64,000 nt of DNA from Listeria ivanovii subsp. londoniensis. GTDB taxonomy: Bacteria; Bacillota; Bacilli; Lactobacillales; Listeriaceae. The stretch spans positions 2,490,001 through 2,554,000 of the forward strand of contig NZ_CP009576.1 in assembly GCF_000763495.1 (NCBI RefSeq), given 5' to 3'. Positions 1 through 9,607 of this stretch are shown here, in pieces. The first letter of the stretch is position 1; the number at the start of each line of letters is the position of its first letter. The position numbers and the translations under genes were made by a program. Under the pieces are notes generated by a model. It did not search any database. It worked only from the letters and a program-made list of their open reading frames with translations, and was not told the origin of the DNA.

Positions 1-263
1 GGAAAAGTTGCTTCTTGAGTTACTGTTGCTACGATAAATAAATCAATATCATCTGGTGTCAATCCAGCATTTTTGATTGCTACTTTTGCCGCTTCATATG
101 CTAAATCATGTGTATATTCATCATCACGAGCAATTCTTCTTTCTTCAATTCCGGTACGAGTACGAATCCACTCATCAGATGTTTCCATCATTTTTTCTAA
201 ATCAAAGTTTGTTAATATTCTTTCAGGTACGTATTTACCTACTCCTAAAATTCCTGCGTTCAT
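1..263 (-). CDS. fabH: 3-oxoacyl-ACP synthase III (5' part only)
   Basis: This is the N-terminal 87 codons of KAS III, which condenses acetyl-CoA with malonyl-ACP to start fatty acid synthesis in the cytosol. Translation of the minus strand from the ATG at 261-263 begins [20 protein letters not shown] and continues through a [15 protein letters not shown] segment, typical of FabH. The catalytic Cys lies beyond the window edge. A GGAGGA ribosome site sits just upstream of the ATG. A FapR-like palindrome lies about 60 bases further upstream (321-337), fitting the known FapR control of fabH in Bacillus and Listeria. Truncated by the window, not a pseudogene. Confidence 0.95.
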   Translation of the reverse strand, partial: MNAGILGVGKYVPERILTNFDLEKMMETSDEWIRTRTGIEERRIARDDEYTHDLAYEAAKVAIKNAGLTPDDIDLFIVATVTQEATF

Positions 264-320
264 GTGTTCTCCTCCATATCAAACTACATCAGGATAAATG
301 TTAATCTCTCCTGGATATTT

Positions 321-337
321 TTATGACCTGGTCCTAA
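321..337 (-). promoter_or_regulatory. FapR-like operator upstream of fabH
   Basis: The minus strand reads TTAGGACCAGGTCATAA, an almost perfect dyad (TTAGGACC / GGTCATAA) that closely resembles the FapR consensus TTAGTACCWRRTACTAA. FapR represses lipid synthesis genes and is released by malonyl-CoA. The position, between the end of the upstream gene and the fabH start, is where an operator is expected. Confidence 0.7.
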
Positions 338-379
338 TTTTAACAGAGAACTCTTCATTACGCAATTGGATTGCTACTT

Positions 380-1480
380 TTATTTTGTTTCCGTCAAATT
401 TTCTGGGTTGTTTTCTGCAAATCCGCTTGCTTTTGACCAACCAATAATCTTTCCGTCATCAGTCTTCACACGATACCAGTATTCATTTTTTACATCTGCA
501 CGTCGATCAATATCTAATTCTTTTCCTTTATAATCGTTTAATGCAGAAACTACTTTAGAATTATCTTCTACTGGATACGCATAAATTTTTTGATCAGAAT
601 CTGTGACATATTTATCTAGTTTTACATTAGTTTCATTTTTAGGTGTATAAAAAATTTTTACTGCTTTACTATTTATCCAACCAATTTGTTTACCTTGATC
701 CTGTAAATTATACCAAGTTCCTTGTTCAGTTGTAGCTTTGTCTGTGATTCTTAGTGACTTATTTTGATAATTTTTGGCATCAGAAGCTTTTTCAGCGCCT
801 TCCGTATTGTATGGTTTTGTCCAAATGGTTTCGCCGGAATTCGTTATTTCAGCATAAGCTAATTGTTTCTCGGTAGATGTTACTGCGTCGTAAATATTAT
901 CATAATTATCTAAATGATATTTCTCAATCGTTGAGATAAGCTTGTCTGCATATGCTGGGTCAGTTGCATAACCAGCATCTTGAATTGCATATGCCGCTTT
1001 ATTGTAGTTTGTTTCTCCGATGACTGCTGAATATAGCCCTCCGTTTCCTGACACTCCATTAACAAATAGTTGTGCATGATCTTCTAAAGATGCTTTTTTA
1101 TCCGGATACTTTCTAAAATCTGCTTGTGTCCGGTAAGCTTCACCATTACTAAATTCCTGCGTCCCCATTGAAACGGATTGTCCCTCGTAACTGCCTTTAA
1201 TTCCAAACAAGTTGTTACCTGATGTAGATAAGCCGCTTTTGCCCCAATTAGATTCTAAGATGGCTTGCGCTAATGTAACACTTGTCAATATTTTTTCTTC
1301 TTTTTGTAAATCTTGTGCATCGCTTGCTATGGATTGAATAAATTGTTGTTGTGATAAAGTCATTCCTGCTTGGCTCACTGTAGTTTGGCTTGCTTCGGCT
1401 GCCTCTGCATGAGCAAAAGGTAATAACGTTGAACTTACGATGGCACTTGCTAGTAAAATCTGCGTGAATTTCTTTTTCAT
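380..1480 (-). CDS. Secreted GW-module N-acetylglucosaminidase (autolysin-like)
   Basis: A 366-residue secreted cell wall hydrolase. The start at 1480 (MKKKFTQILLASAIVSS) gives a clean signal peptide ending near HAEA; the reading frame stays open 30 codons further upstream but lacks a signal-like start there. Residues about 45-180 form a GH73/LytG-like glucosaminidase domain (QAILESNWGKSGLS, NNLFGIKG, RKYPDKKASLEDHA). Two GW modules follow at roughly 210-280 and 285-355, each closing on an IGW motif; such modules hold Listeria autolysins and invasion proteins on lipoteichoic acid. It is unlinked by operon to fabH, whose promoter lies downstream. It corresponds to lmo2203 of EGD-e from memory, sometimes annotated as an amidase, but the catalytic domain looks like glucosaminidase. 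Confidence 0.88.
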   Translation of the reverse strand: MKKKFTQILLASAIVSSTLLPFAHAEAAEASQTTVSQAGMTLSQQQFIQSIASDAQDLQKEEKILTSVTLAQAILESNWGKSGLSTSGNNLFGIKGSYEGQSVSMGTQEFSNGEAYRTQADFRKYPDKKASLEDHAQLFVNGVSGNGGLYSAVIGETNYNKAAYAIQDAGYATDPAYADKLISTIEKYHLDNYDNIYDAVTSTEKQLAYAEITNSGETIWTKPYNTEGAEKASDAKNYQNKSLRITDKATTEQGTWYNLQDQGKQIGWINSKAVKIFYTPKNETNVKLDKYVTDSDQKIYAYPVEDNSKVVSALNDYKGKELDIDRRADVKNEYWYRVKTDDGKIIGWSKASGFAENNPENLTETK

Positions 1481-1828
1481 TATCAGTTGGCACTTCCTAT
1501 CCAAATTAGTTATTTCCCCCAATTTAAATGGCTCTGTCTCTGTTAACCTTCTACATTCTAGCATTTTCATTCTGAGAGCTTACTAACTTTTTGATGAAAG
1601 TTTTATCATACAACACGATAAATGGCTGTATAATAGGATTCACGGATAACTATTTACATTTGACAATATTATGACATTGTTCATTTTAGCTCTTAATACT
1701 TATATTCTACACCTTTTAGCTTAATCCTTTCCAAAAGTTGATAATCCTATTTTCAAAGAATATTTGATTGGATAATCAAGTTTTATGTGCTAAAATGTAT
1801 TATGAAATAGATGAAATGGGGTGTAAGG
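1481..1828. other. Divergent intergenic region between the autolysin and the yjzD-like gene
   Basis: About 350 bases without a gene. The right end holds the yjzD-like promoter (1768-1796). An imperfect dyad, TGACAAT / ATTGTTCA, lies at 1661-1683. The autolysin promoter could not be fixed; TGTAAA-17-TATTAT on the minus strand (1653-1658 / 1630-1635) is the best candidate and would give a leader of about 140 bases. Confidence 0.5.
1768..1796 (+). promoter_or_regulatory. Sigma-A promoter of the yjzD-like gene
   Basis: TTGGAT at 1768-1773 and TAAAAT at 1791-1796 are separated by 17 bases, and a TG one base before the -10 makes it an extended -10 (TGCTAAAAT). It points toward the start codon at 1829. 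Confidence 0.65.
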
Positions 1829-2017
1829 ATGCGTTACGTGGTGACTGTATTTTGGATATTCGTCCTTTCTTTAATGGCAGAATTCGTTCTTTCTTCCATG
1901 TTATATGTACCATTTGATATGATACGAGCTCTTGTTTTAGGGGTAGGCATGTCCTTCTTCATTATTTTAATCACTTTCTTAATGCCTAAAGATAGCGAAG
2001 TTTATGACTTTAAGTAA
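1829..2017 (+). CDS. YjzD-like small membrane protein (DUF2929)
   Basis: A 62-residue protein starting MRYVVTVFWIFVLSLMAEF with two predicted membrane segments (about 3-25 and 32-52) and a short charged tail KDSEVYDF. It resembles YjzD/DUF2929 proteins, which lie next to fabH in Bacillus, matching the location here near fabH. The start at 1829 is chosen over an in-frame ATG at 1811 because only 1829 has a purine-rich site (GGGGTGTAAGG) upstream; 1811 has none. Function is not established. Confidence 0.75.
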   Translation: MRYVVTVFWIFVLSLMAEFVLSSMLYVPFDMIRALVLGVGMSFFIILITFLMPKDSEVYDFK

Positions 2018-2063
2018 ACATCCAACTTTCTGATAGCTAGAGCTCACTTTTATGTGCGTTCAA

Positions 2064-2116
2064 AAAAAAGAACCTCTTTCTAAGTTATTGAGCTTAGAAA
2101 GAGGTTCTTTTTTTAT
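2064..2116. terminator. Bidirectional terminator between the yjzD-like gene and gpmA
   Basis: AAAGAACCTCTTTCTAAG pairs with CTTAGAAAGAGGTTCTTT around a short loop, flanked by an A-run on the left and a T-run on the right, so it works for both convergent genes. Confidence 0.92.
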
Positions 2117-2802
2117 TTATCCAAGTAATATTTATTTACTGGTTTTAAATCATCATTCAACTCATATACAAGCGGCACACCTGTTGGGATTTCCAGCTCC
2201 ATTATTTCATCATCACTGATTCCTTCTAAAAATTTCACTAAGGCTCGCAAACTATTTCCATGAGCGGCAATGACAACTCGTTTACCTTCTTTAATTTCAG
2301 GTGCAATTGTGTCCATCCAATAAGGTATCACTCGTTCTAAAGTTACTTTCAAGTTTTCACCTGAGGGGATTGCATGAGTATCAAGTAATTGATAACGTCG
2401 ATCATTTTTTGCCTGTCTTTCGTCGTTTTCTTCAAGTAATGGTGGAAGAGTATCATAGCTTCTACGCCATTTTTGTACTTGGTCAGCGCCATATTTTTCT
2501 GCGGTTTCTTGTTTGTTTAGCCCTTGAAGTGCTCCGTAATGACGTTCGTTCAAGCGCCAAGATTTATTTACCGGAAGCCACATTTGGTCAGATTCTTCTA
2601 AAACAAAATTCAAGGTTTTAATAGCCCTTGTTAAAACGGAAGTAAAAGCCACATCAAATTCTAAGCCAGCTTCTTTAATCCTTTTTCCAGCTGTTTTTGC
2701 TTCAATTACGCCTTCTTCTGACAAGTCAACATCGTGCCAACCAGTAAATAAATTCAATTTGTTCCATTCACTTTGACCATGACGTATTAATACTAATTTC
2801 AT
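2113..2802 (-). CDS. gpmA: 2,3-bisphosphoglycerate-dependent phosphoglycerate mutase
   Basis: A 229-residue glycolytic enzyme interconverting 3- and 2-phosphoglycerate. The N-terminus [14 protein letters not shown] holds the RHG phosphohistidine motif. [14 protein letters not shown] and the second catalytic His in [14 protein letters not shown] are both present, as expected for the dPGM family. The ATG at 2802 is preferred to the one at 2811: GGAAGG is nine bases from 2802 but abuts 2811. It is monocistronic, with its own terminator (2064-2116). Confidence 0.95.
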   Translation of the reverse strand: MKLVLIRHGQSEWNKLNLFTGWHDVDLSEEGVIEAKTAGKRIKEAGLEFDVAFTSVLTRAIKTLNFVLEESDQMWLPVNKSWRLNERHYGALQGLNKQETAEKYGADQVQKWRRSYDTLPPLLEENDERQAKNDRRYQLLDTHAIPSGENLKVTLERVIPYWMDTIAPEIKEGKRVVIAAHGNSLRALVKFLEGISDDEIMELEIPTGVPLVYELNDDLKPVNKYYLDK

Positions 2803-2892
2803 CTTCCTCATCCTTCCATTTTCATCTATTATAAAACGACTAATCCAACCAAAGTTTTCCCTTTCAAACCGCGCCTTAAACCTTTTCTTTTG

Positions 2893-5493
2893 TTACTCAT
2901 TCACTTTAAAAGTAAATTCCTTCTCTGAAAGATCTATTTCTACAGATGTATGCGGGAGAACATTACCAGAAACAATTTCTCTAGCAAGCGGTGTTTCCAC
3001 GTGACGTACGATATAACGTTTCAACGGTCTGGCACCATAAACTGGATCATATGCTTCCTCGGCAATAAACGCTTTGGCCTCTTCCGAAATACTTATACTA
3101 ATTTCTTGGCCTGCTAAACGAATTTGAAGTTCTTCCACGAGTTTCTCTACAATGCCTTTAATATTAGCAAGTGTCAGCGGTTTAAACAAAATGATATCAT
3201 CGACACGATTTAAAAATTCTGGTTTAAATTCACTTTGTAAAATTTGCATCACATCTTCTTCTAGCTCTGGAGAAATTTCGCCGTCTTCCGTTCTTTCTAG
3301 CAATAAGGTAGAACCAATATTGGATGTCATAATAATAACCGTATTTTTAAAATCAATGAAACGACCTTGCGAATCTGTAATTCGGCCATCATCTAATACT
3401 TGAAGTAAAATATTAAAAACATCTGGGTGTGCTTTTTCAATTTCATCTAGGAGTACAATCGAATATGGGTTGCGTCTTACTGCTTCGGTTAATTGACCGC
3501 CTTCCTCGTAGCCGATATAGCCAGGAGGTGCTCCGACAAGTCTAGATACAGAATGTTTCTCCATGTATTCAGACATATCAATTCGAATCATATGATCTTC
3601 TGAATCAAACATATTAAAGGCTAGCGCTTTAGCAAGTTCTGTTTTCCCTACACCGGTTGGTCCTAAGAAAATAAAGGAGCCAATTGGGCGTTTTGGGTCT
3701 TTTATTCCAGCACGTGCACGTAAAACTGCATCGCTAACAAGTCTCACTGCATCATCTTGGCCAATCACTTTTTGGTGAAGGACATCTGCAAGTTTTAGTA
3801 GTTTTTCTCGTTCTCCTTCTACTAACTTGGTTACAGGAATTCCAGTCCAACGACCAACAATCTCAGCAATTTCATTCTCGGTTACTTCTTCTTGTAAAAT
3901 TCGGTCCTCTTGTGCTGTTTTTTCTCGATTTTCTGCTTCTAGTACTAATAGTTCTTTTTCTACTGCTGGAATTTTGCCATGGCGTAATTCAGCAGCTTTG
4001 GTTAAATCGTAGTTATTTTCCGCCTCTTCTAATTCATGACGCAAATGATCGATTTGTTCGCGAACTTCACGAATTTTACTAATTTCGCTTTTTTCCGCTT
4101 CCCATTTTGATTTCATTTTGTTTGCTTCTTCTTTATAATCAGCAAGCTCTCGTTGCAAGATTTCTAGACGTCGCTCACTTGCAGGGTCTTTTTCTTCTTT
4201 TAGAGCAGCTTCCTCGATTTCTAATTGCATTACCTTTCTCGTTACTTCATCAAGTTCGCTCGGCATCGAGTCAATTTCGACACGAATAGTTGCGCATGCT
4301 TCGTCTACTAAATCGATTGCTTTATCTGGTAAAAAACGATCCGTGATATAACGATTAGATAAACTTGCCGCTGCCACTAAAGCATTGTCATGGATATTAA
4401 CCCCATGATGAATTTCAAATCGTTCTTTCAAACCGCGCAAAATAGAAACAGTATCCTCTACGGTTGGTTCTGGAACAAGCACTTTTTGGAAACGTCTTTC
4501 TAGTGCGGCATCTTTTTCAATGTACTCGCGATATTCATCTAAAGTTGTTGCTCCGATACAATGTAGTTCACCTCTTGCTAACATTGGTTTCAGCATATTT
4601 CCAGCGTCCATTGCACCATCTGTTTTTCCAGCACCTACGATCGTGTGAATTTCATCGATGAATAATAAAATTTGTCCATCACTTTGTTTCACTTCTTGTA
4701 GCACCGCTTTTAAACGTTCTTCAAATTCCCCCCGGTATTTAGCTCCAGCAATAAGCGAACCAATATCAAGCGAAATAATCGTTTTGTCTTTAAGTCCTTC
4801 TGGCACATCTTTTCTAACAATTCGTTGTGCTAACCCCTCAACAATTGCGGTTTTACCAACACCTGGTTCCCCAATTAGTACAGGATTATTTTTTGTTTTT
4901 CGAGATAAAATTCGAATAACGTTGCGAATTTCTGTGTCACGACCAATAACAGGATCAAGTTTTCCACTTCGAACTTCTGCTACTAAATCACGACCATATT
5001 TGAGTAAAGCTTCATAGTTTTCTTCTGCAGTTTGAGAAGTCACTTTTTTCCCTCCTCTAACTTGTAAAATTGCTTCTTTTATTTGTTTTTTTGCTTTATT
5101 TTGTTTTTTAAGTTCCATTGTAATTGGATTTGTTTTTTGATCCATCACTGCTAAAATAAGATGTTCCGTTGATACAAAATCATCTTCTAGTTGTTTCTGC
5201 TCTTTTTCAGCATCTCGCATCAATTGGAATAATGACTGACTCATGGCTTGACCATAGTTCACGCCACTACCTGAGACAACGGGGATTTTTTTTAAGGCTG
5301 CTTCTACTGAATGATGAAGCTGATCGATATTTACTTCTGCTACATCATACACCCGCTTCGTAAAGTCACTTTCTGTTAAAAGTACTTGGAAAATATGAGC
5401 TACATCAATTTCTTGGTGTTCTGATGCAATAGCTAGATTTTGTGCATCCGCAATTGTTTGCTGGACTTGTTGCGTAAATTTTTTTAAATCCAT
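2893..5493 (-). CDS. clpB: Protein disaggregase ClpB
   Basis: An 866-residue AAA+ Hsp100 chaperone that, with DnaK, threads proteins out of heat-made aggregates in the cytosol. Order: Clp N-domain (1-145), first AAA module with Walker A GEPGVGKT near residue 205 and DEIHT Walker B, a long coiled-coil middle domain (about 400-530), second AAA module with GPTGVGKT near 605, and a C-terminal ClpB small domain. No IGF/IGL ClpP loop was noticed, consistent with a disaggregase. The start has AAGGAGG eight bases upstream. A CtsR box and sigma-A promoter lie at 5521-5574, so it is a class III heat-shock gene, monocistronic here. Confidence 0.97.
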   Translation of the reverse strand: MDLKKFTQQVQQTIADAQNLAIASEHQEIDVAHIFQVLLTESDFTKRVYDVAEVNIDQLHHSVEAALKKIPVVSGSGVNYGQAMSQSLFQLMRDAEKEQKQLEDDFVSTEHLILAVMDQKTNPITMELKKQNKAKKQIKEAILQVRGGKKVTSQTAEENYEALLKYGRDLVAEVRSGKLDPVIGRDTEIRNVIRILSRKTKNNPVLIGEPGVGKTAIVEGLAQRIVRKDVPEGLKDKTIISLDIGSLIAGAKYRGEFEERLKAVLQEVKQSDGQILLFIDEIHTIVGAGKTDGAMDAGNMLKPMLARGELHCIGATTLDEYREYIEKDAALERRFQKVLVPEPTVEDTVSILRGLKERFEIHHGVNIHDNALVAAASLSNRYITDRFLPDKAIDLVDEACATIRVEIDSMPSELDEVTRKVMQLEIEEAALKEEKDPASERRLEILQRELADYKEEANKMKSKWEAEKSEISKIREVREQIDHLRHELEEAENNYDLTKAAELRHGKIPAVEKELLVLEAENREKTAQEDRILQEEVTENEIAEIVGRWTGIPVTKLVEGEREKLLKLADVLHQKVIGQDDAVRLVSDAVLRARAGIKDPKRPIGSFIFLGPTGVGKTELAKALAFNMFDSEDHMIRIDMSEYMEKHSVSRLVGAPPGYIGYEEGGQLTEAVRRNPYSIVLLDEIEKAHPDVFNILLQVLDDGRITDSQGRFIDFKNTVIIMTSNIGSTLLLERTEDGEISPELEEDVMQILQSEFKPEFLNRVDDIILFKPLTLANIKGIVEKLVEELQIRLAGQEISISISEEAKAFIAEEAYDPVYGARPLKRYIVRHVETPLAREIVSGNVLPHTSVEIDLSEKEFTFKVNE

Positions 5494-5520
5494 TAGTTCG
5501 TCCTCCTTATAAAAGATAAG

Positions 5521-5574
5521 TCTGACCTTTTTTGACCTTAATTTTATTATAGAATTTTAACTTCCTTTTGTCTA
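5521..5574 (-). promoter_or_regulatory. clpB promoter with CtsR operator
   Basis: On the minus strand TAGACA (5569-5574) and TATAAT (5546-5551) are spaced by 17 bases. Just downstream GGTCAAAAAAGGTCAGA (5521-5537) is a tandem heptad repeat fitting the CtsR consensus GGTCAAANANNGGTCAAA. CtsR bound there would block elongation or open-complex formation and release on heat shock. Confidence 0.9.
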
Positions 5575-5597
5575 ACAAAAACCATTCTTTTATAGAA

Positions 5598-5631
5598 AAA
5601 GATCTACCAATTTTTAGGCTGGCAGATCTTT
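5598..5631 (-). terminator. Terminator of the BI-1 family gene
   Basis: AAAGATCTaCCA (5598-5609) pairs with TGGcAGATCTTT (5620-5631), with a T-run on the minus strand after the stem. Confidence 0.8.
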
Positions 5632-5641
5632 CGTTTTCTGG

Positions 5642-6319
5642 TTAATCACGACCGGTAAAAAGTCGTAGTAAAAACGTGAACAAGTTAAGGAAATCAAGGT
5701 AAAGCGTAAGTGCAAGCATTGGTACATCATCTAGCTGAGTATCCCGCTTCATTATTTGGTTAAAATCATACAAAATATATAAAGAAAAAATTAATGTCCC
5801 AGCAGCTGAAATAATCGTCGAAAGCATTGATCCTATTGGTAAAAAGACACCTAAAAAACTAAATAATACTAAGATGATTAACGCTGCAAATAGCGCACTA
5901 CTTAAAAAGGATAAATCTTTTTTAGTTTTGGCACCAATTAATGCAAGTACAGTGAAAGTAACAGATGCTGTAACAAATGCCATCAGTACTGCAACACCTT
6001 GTCCTGCACCAAAATAATATGTCAAAGTGGGTCCGAGTGTTAAACCTGTGACAAAAGCAAAAGCTAACAAAACTGGATAGCCAATCACTTTATTAATCGT
6101 TTTACTCCGACGTACAACAATAGCTGTTATTAAAAGAGCTATTTCTATTACAACGAGAGGTAAATAAAGTTCTGGACTTAGCTTGCTCCCAATTGCTGCA
6201 CCAATCGATGCAAGTAATAGCGAGAATACAAACCAGTTGAGAATTTTTTGCATAATAATTTGTTTATTTGTTCTTTTATCTGTCTTTACGCGCTCGGATG
6301 TTTGACCTATTTCATTCAT
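5642..6319 (-). CDS. Bax inhibitor-1 / YetJ family membrane protein
   Basis: A 225-residue integral membrane protein with about seven hydrophobic segments from residue 25 to the end (for example WFVFSLLLASIGAAIGS and VLLAFAFVTGLTLGP). The arrangement and the C-terminal LDFLNLFTFLLRLFTG fit the UPF0005/BI-1 family, which includes the pH-gated calcium leak protein YetJ of B. subtilis and E. coli YccA. The start MNEIGQ at 6319 has AAAGGAG eight bases upstream; upstream in-frame starts do not. Transport activity is inference from the family. Its own terminator follows (5598-5631). Confidence 0.85.
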   Translation of the reverse strand: MNEIGQTSERVKTDKRTNKQIIMQKILNWFVFSLLLASIGAAIGSKLSPELYLPLVVIEIALLITAIVVRRSKTINKVIGYPVLLAFAFVTGLTLGPTLTYYFGAGQGVAVLMAFVTASVTFTVLALIGAKTKKDLSFLSSALFAALIILVLFSFLGVFLPIGSMLSTIISAAGTLIFSLYILYDFNQIMKRDTQLDDVPMLALTLYLDFLNLFTFLLRLFTGRD

Positions 6320-6407
6320 GAACATTTCTCCTTTTTCCAATTAATCTATATTAAGTATAACAGACAAATAATCCTTTTTATATCGGTCTTACGTTTGAAA
6401 TTTAAAA

Positions 6408-6432
6408 AAAGAAGCGCACGAGGCACTTCTTT
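6408..6432 (-). terminator. Terminator overlapping the HAD gene stop
   Basis: AAAGAAGcGC and GCaCTTCTTT pair around a four-base loop, with an A-run on the plus strand that becomes a U-run in the minus transcript. The right arm includes part of the stop region of the gene at 6431. Confidence 0.6.
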
Positions 6433-7210
6433 AAATTAAGTCAAATTCTTCTAGTCCGAGTTTAATTCCATCATTATTATTATCTTTTGTAATAAAAGTT
6501 GCTTTTTCTTTTAATAATGGTACTGCGTTTTCCATTGCTACAGAATAATTTACTGTCCCAAACATTTCTAAATCATTCATGCCATCACCAAAAGCATAGG
6601 TTGGAACATCTTGATACCCCGTGATTTCAAGTAATTTGGCAATACCAACTGCTTTTGATCCACCTTTTCTAAGTACATCATTGCTATATGGCGTATTACG
6701 AACAAATTGTAATTCTTTAAAACGTTCTGGAAAATACTCATCGCCAGACTCTAACAATAAAAGAGCCATATTGATTGTTTCTTCTTTATACATATTTTCT
6801 CGTATCATTGGCGCTGGCTCCCCAAGGAAATCATAATGTGCTTTAACTACTGGAGTAATAGCTGATGCCCCAATTCGTTTATCATTATAATAACAAACTT
6901 CTACATTTTGCGATTTCGCCTCTTCGGTTAAACGTTCCAATAACGATTCTTCTAAAATATCTTCATAAACTTTTTCACCTTCAAAAATAACCATTTGTCC
7001 GTTCATCATCACTGCTGACTCGATTCCAGTGATTTCCATCTGATGACTTATTTCTGTCAGTGTTCGTCCAGTGGCAATAACAGGAACAATATTGTTTTCT
7101 CGTAATTTATCAAGCGCATGAAGCGAGCTATCTAGCACTTTTGATTCACTATTTAAAAGTGTTCCATCCATATCAAAAAAACAAATCCCACGTGGTTTCA
7201 CATTATTCAT
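6431..7210 (-). CDS. Cof-type HAD sugar-phosphatase-like hydrolase
   Basis: A 259-residue HAD superfamily phosphatase, subclass IIB (Cof). Motif I is FFDMDGTLLNSE near residue 11-22, motif II is VIATGRT near 60-66, and the C-terminal motif is AFGDGMNDLEMF. Substrate is unknown; family members act on sugar phosphates, FMN or pyridoxal phosphate. The ATG at 7210 directly abuts the AGAGG site, whereas the in-frame GTG at 7201 (VKPRGICFF) has a nine-base spacing, so the true start may be 7201. It is not in an operon with the GNAT gene, 54 bases away. Confidence 0.85.
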   Translation of the reverse strand: MNNVKPRGICFFDMDGTLLNSESKVLDSSLHALDKLRENNIVPVIATGRTLTEISHQMEITGIESAVMMNGQMVIFEGEKVYEDILEESLLERLTEEAKSQNVEVCYYNDKRIGASAITPVVKAHYDFLGEPAPMIRENMYKEETINMALLLLESGDEYFPERFKELQFVRNTPYSNDVLRKGGSKAVGIAKLLEITGYQDVPTYAFGDGMNDLEMFGTVNYSVAMENAVPLLKEKATFITKDNNNDGIKLGLEEFDLI

Positions 7211-7264
7211 CCTCTACTAACATAATATATCCATCTTACCAATGTTACACATAGAAAGTAAAGA

Positions 7265-8050
7265 CTATTTATACATGACAAAATCACCAGTATGTTCAAA
7301 ACCAAGACGATGATAGATTTCACCTGCTACTGGATTATCATAAAATAAACAAGGTTTCTTTCCTTCTGCGAGAACATCACAACATATTTTTTTTAGAAGT
7401 GTACTTGCAAAACCATTTTGTCTATAATCCGAGCTTGTTGCAACACCAGTAATCATTGCAGAAAAAGAATTTTCCGCAGAGGTTTCTGCGACAGCCACAA
7501 TTTCTTGATTTTGTTCAATATAATAAATCCGTTTTACACCTTGTTCAATTTGACGGATAATAAGTTCTTCATTTTCTTCTCGATTACCGAATTCATCAAT
7601 ATTTTTCCGCATTTCTATAATAGGCGCGACATCTTCTGCGATAGCGGTTCGCACAATAACATCTTGATTAACAGAAATACGATTAACATGCTCACATTCA
7701 CAAAAATAAGTATCTTGTCTTTTCTTGGCTATTTCCGGTAAAAAAGGTTCTAGCTCTTGTGTGACACGTGAAATACCACTGATTTCGTATTTTTTATCAT
7801 TGGCAATAATTTCTGAAAAAGCTTTTGCATCAAAATTAGCATCTTTTGAATAAGGTAAGTAAAATTTATCGAATCTAAGTAACACTGCATGTAATTCACC
7901 AGTTGGATCAAATTCACCCCAAAGATCTTGAACATCACTATCATAACCAAAGTTCTCAATATCTCCAATAATAAACAAATTAAGGGTTGCTTCTGATTTC
8001 AAAAGTGCCATTACTTCTTCATTATCTGATACTGTCAGTTTTCTAATCAT
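7265..8050 (-). CDS. GNAT family N-acetyltransferase
   Basis: A 261-residue protein with a degenerate N-terminal half (MIRKLTVSDNEEVMALLKSE) and a C-terminal GNAT/FR47-like domain (about 130-261) holding the acetyl-CoA loop TSSDYRQNGFASTLLKK and the end strand LFYDNPVAGEIYHRLGFEHT. AGGAGTGTGACAC precedes the ATG. The substrate cannot be told from the sequence. It stands alone between the HAD gene and the small HTH gene, all on the minus strand. Confidence 0.8.
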   Translation of the reverse strand: MIRKLTVSDNEEVMALLKSEATLNLFIIGDIENFGYDSDVQDLWGEFDPTGELHAVLLRFDKFYLPYSKDANFDAKAFSEIIANDKKYEISGISRVTQELEPFLPEIAKKRQDTYFCECEHVNRISVNQDVIVRTAIAEDVAPIIEMRKNIDEFGNREENEELIIRQIEQGVKRIYYIEQNQEIVAVAETSAENSFSAMITGVATSSDYRQNGFASTLLKKICCDVLAEGKKPCLFYDNPVAGEIYHRLGFEHTGDFVMYK

Positions 8051-8140
8051 GTGTCACACTCCTATTTTGAAAATTGTCTTCATTTTACGTGAGTTAGTTA
8101 GGTTCGTCAAGCCCTAAACTTCCGCATCTTGCTGCATATA

Positions 8141-8172
8141 AAAAAGTTTGGGAACAAGTCCCAAACTTTTTT
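8141..8172 (-). terminator. Terminator of the small HTH gene
   Basis: AAAAAGTTTGGGA and TCCCAAACTTTTT pair around a loop ACAAG, with poly-A/T on both sides. It overlaps the stop codon at 8171 and sits in the right place for minus-strand transcripts. Confidence 0.88.
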
Positions 8173-8515
8173 ATGATTCGTAATGAATTTCGCCAATTTT
8201 CAACATCAGACTAATAGCATTGAATTTTTCATCTCCAAGATGCATTTTATTTGTGTCTTGAAAGGTGATTGGTGCAGTTGTGATAGCTTCTTTGGATTGC
8301 TCAAAAAAGTTTTCCTCTAATGCTAAACTTTCTGTAATTTGCATTATGTATTTTTGAAATTTACTTTCATTTCTCATTTTTCCAATCATCAACGCTTTTA
8401 ACGTATTCTGGGAGATTCCAACCGCCGTTGCAAATGTTCTATTGGTATATCCGTTTATTTTCATATAAAGTGACAAATTAGTGGCAATTCTTTGTTTTTC
8501 TGCCTTGTTTTTCAT
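8171..8515 (-). CDS. Small helix-turn-helix protein of unknown role
   Basis: A 114-residue basic protein. Residues about 8-45 (RIATNLSLYMKINGYTNRTF followed by AVGISQNTLKALM) look like an XRE-type HTH, with the recognition helix around GISQNTLKALMIG. The C-terminal 60 residues show no recognisable domain. The ATG has TAGGAGG upstream. A possible sigma-B promoter lies at 8551-8572. It corresponds to lmo2210 from memory. What it regulates is unknown, and the nearest candidate is itself. Confidence 0.7.
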   Translation of the reverse strand: MKNKAEKQRIATNLSLYMKINGYTNRTFATAVGISQNTLKALMIGKMRNESKFQKYIMQITESLALEENFFEQSKEAITTAPITFQDTNKMHLGDEKFNAISLMLKIGEIHYES

Positions 8516-8550
8516 TTAGGTTAACCTCCTAACCTTCTATAAATATCATT

Positions 8551-8572
8551 ATGCCCGTAAAAGATGAGAAAC
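8551..8572 (-). promoter_or_regulatory. Possible sigma-B promoter of the small HTH gene
   Basis: On the minus strand GTTT (8569-8572) and GGGCAT (8551-8556) are separated by 12 bases, close to the Listeria sigma-B consensus GTTW-N12-16-GGGWAT. One base of the -10 deviates. Confidence 0.45.
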
Positions 8573-8670
8573 AGATTAAAACTTCATAGTATTTAGGTAA
8601 TAAAATTGAAATCGCTTTCTTTTGTTGTGTGAAAAATACCGAAATAGTATCTATTCCGGCATTCATCTTC

Positions 8671-9600
8671 TTAATTTGTGTATCTATTCCAAACAACTGT
8701 CCTTAAAACTTCCAAAAATTCTGGATCCGCATTTGGCATTGGTGGGCGATGATAAGTGGCGCCAATTTCATCTGTTACCACTTTACATTCATAATCATTA
8801 TCATATAGCACTTCTAAATGTTCTGCGACAAAACCAACTGGTGTATAAATAAAATGTTTATATTTTTCTTTCCCATAAAGTTCTCTTGTTAAGTCTTGTA
8901 CATCCGGTCCAAGCCAAGGTTCACCTGTTTTCCCTTCACTTTGCCACCCTAATGCGTAATGAGGTACGGCGACTTTTTCAAAAATTAAATCAGCTGTTTC
9001 TTGTAGTTGATCTGGGTATGGATCTTGATGCTTTTTAATTTTTTCAGGCAAACTATGAGCGGATACAATTAAAATAGTATCGATTAATTCACTCGCAGGA
9101 ATTTGTTTAGCAGTTTCATTAATTCTATCTGCCCACATTTGAATGAATTTCGGTTCTTGATACCAATTATTAATTGATTTAATTTCCATTCCACCTAGTT
9201 TACTTGCAGCATCTTTTGCTCGCTTATTGTATGCTTCTACACTAAAGCTAGAATAATGTGGCGCTAGAACGATGGAAATCACTTCTTCTATTCCATCTTG
9301 GTGCATCGCCTCTACTGCATCTTCTATGAATGGTTCAATATGTTTCAGACCAATATAGGCTTTGAATTCTACTTCTGATTGTGCATCATTTAGTGCTCTT
9401 TCTAATCCATAACTTTGCGCCTCTGTAATTTTTGCAAGTGGGGATAGTCCACCAATTGCATGATATCTCTCGCGTAAATCAGCAATCATTTCTTCGCTTG
9501 GTTCATGACCATGACGGATATCCGTATAATAACGTTCAATGTCTTCATCTTTGTATGGCGTCCCGTAAGCCATAACAAGTAAACCAACTTTTTTAGTCAT
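8671..9600 (-). CDS. hemH: Coproporphyrin III ferrochelatase
   Basis: A 309-residue enzyme (also called CpfC) inserting Fe(II) into coproporphyrin III in the Gram-positive heme pathway. It starts [15 protein letters not shown]; the metal-side His182 in [10 protein letters not shown] and Glu263 in [10 protein letters not shown] are conserved relative to the B. subtilis enzyme. The gene starts seven bases after the hemE stop, so hemE-hemH form an operon. The HemY oxidase and HemQ decarboxylase needed for the other steps are not in this window. The divergent heme oxygenase gene at 10857 degrades the product of this pathway. Confidence 0.96.
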   Translation of the reverse strand: MTKKVGLLVMAYGTPYKDEDIERYYTDIRHGHEPSEEMIADLRERYHAIGGLSPLAKITEAQSYGLERALNDAQSEVEFKAYIGLKHIEPFIEDAVEAMHQDGIEEVISIVLAPHYSSFSVEAYNKRAKDAASKLGGMEIKSINNWYQEPKFIQMWADRINETAKQIPASELIDTILIVSAHSLPEKIKKHQDPYPDQLQETADLIFEKVAVPHYALGWQSEGKTGEPWLGPDVQDLTRELYGKEKYKHFIYTPVGFVAEHLEVLYDNDYECKVVTDEIGATYHRPPMPNADPEFLEVLRTVVWNRYTN

Positions 9601-9607
9601 TTTCTCA

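Noticed and set aside
2893-5493. Open reading frames on the plus strand opposite clpB
   Set aside because: All are shadows of the clpB codons with no ribosome sites and no sensible composition.
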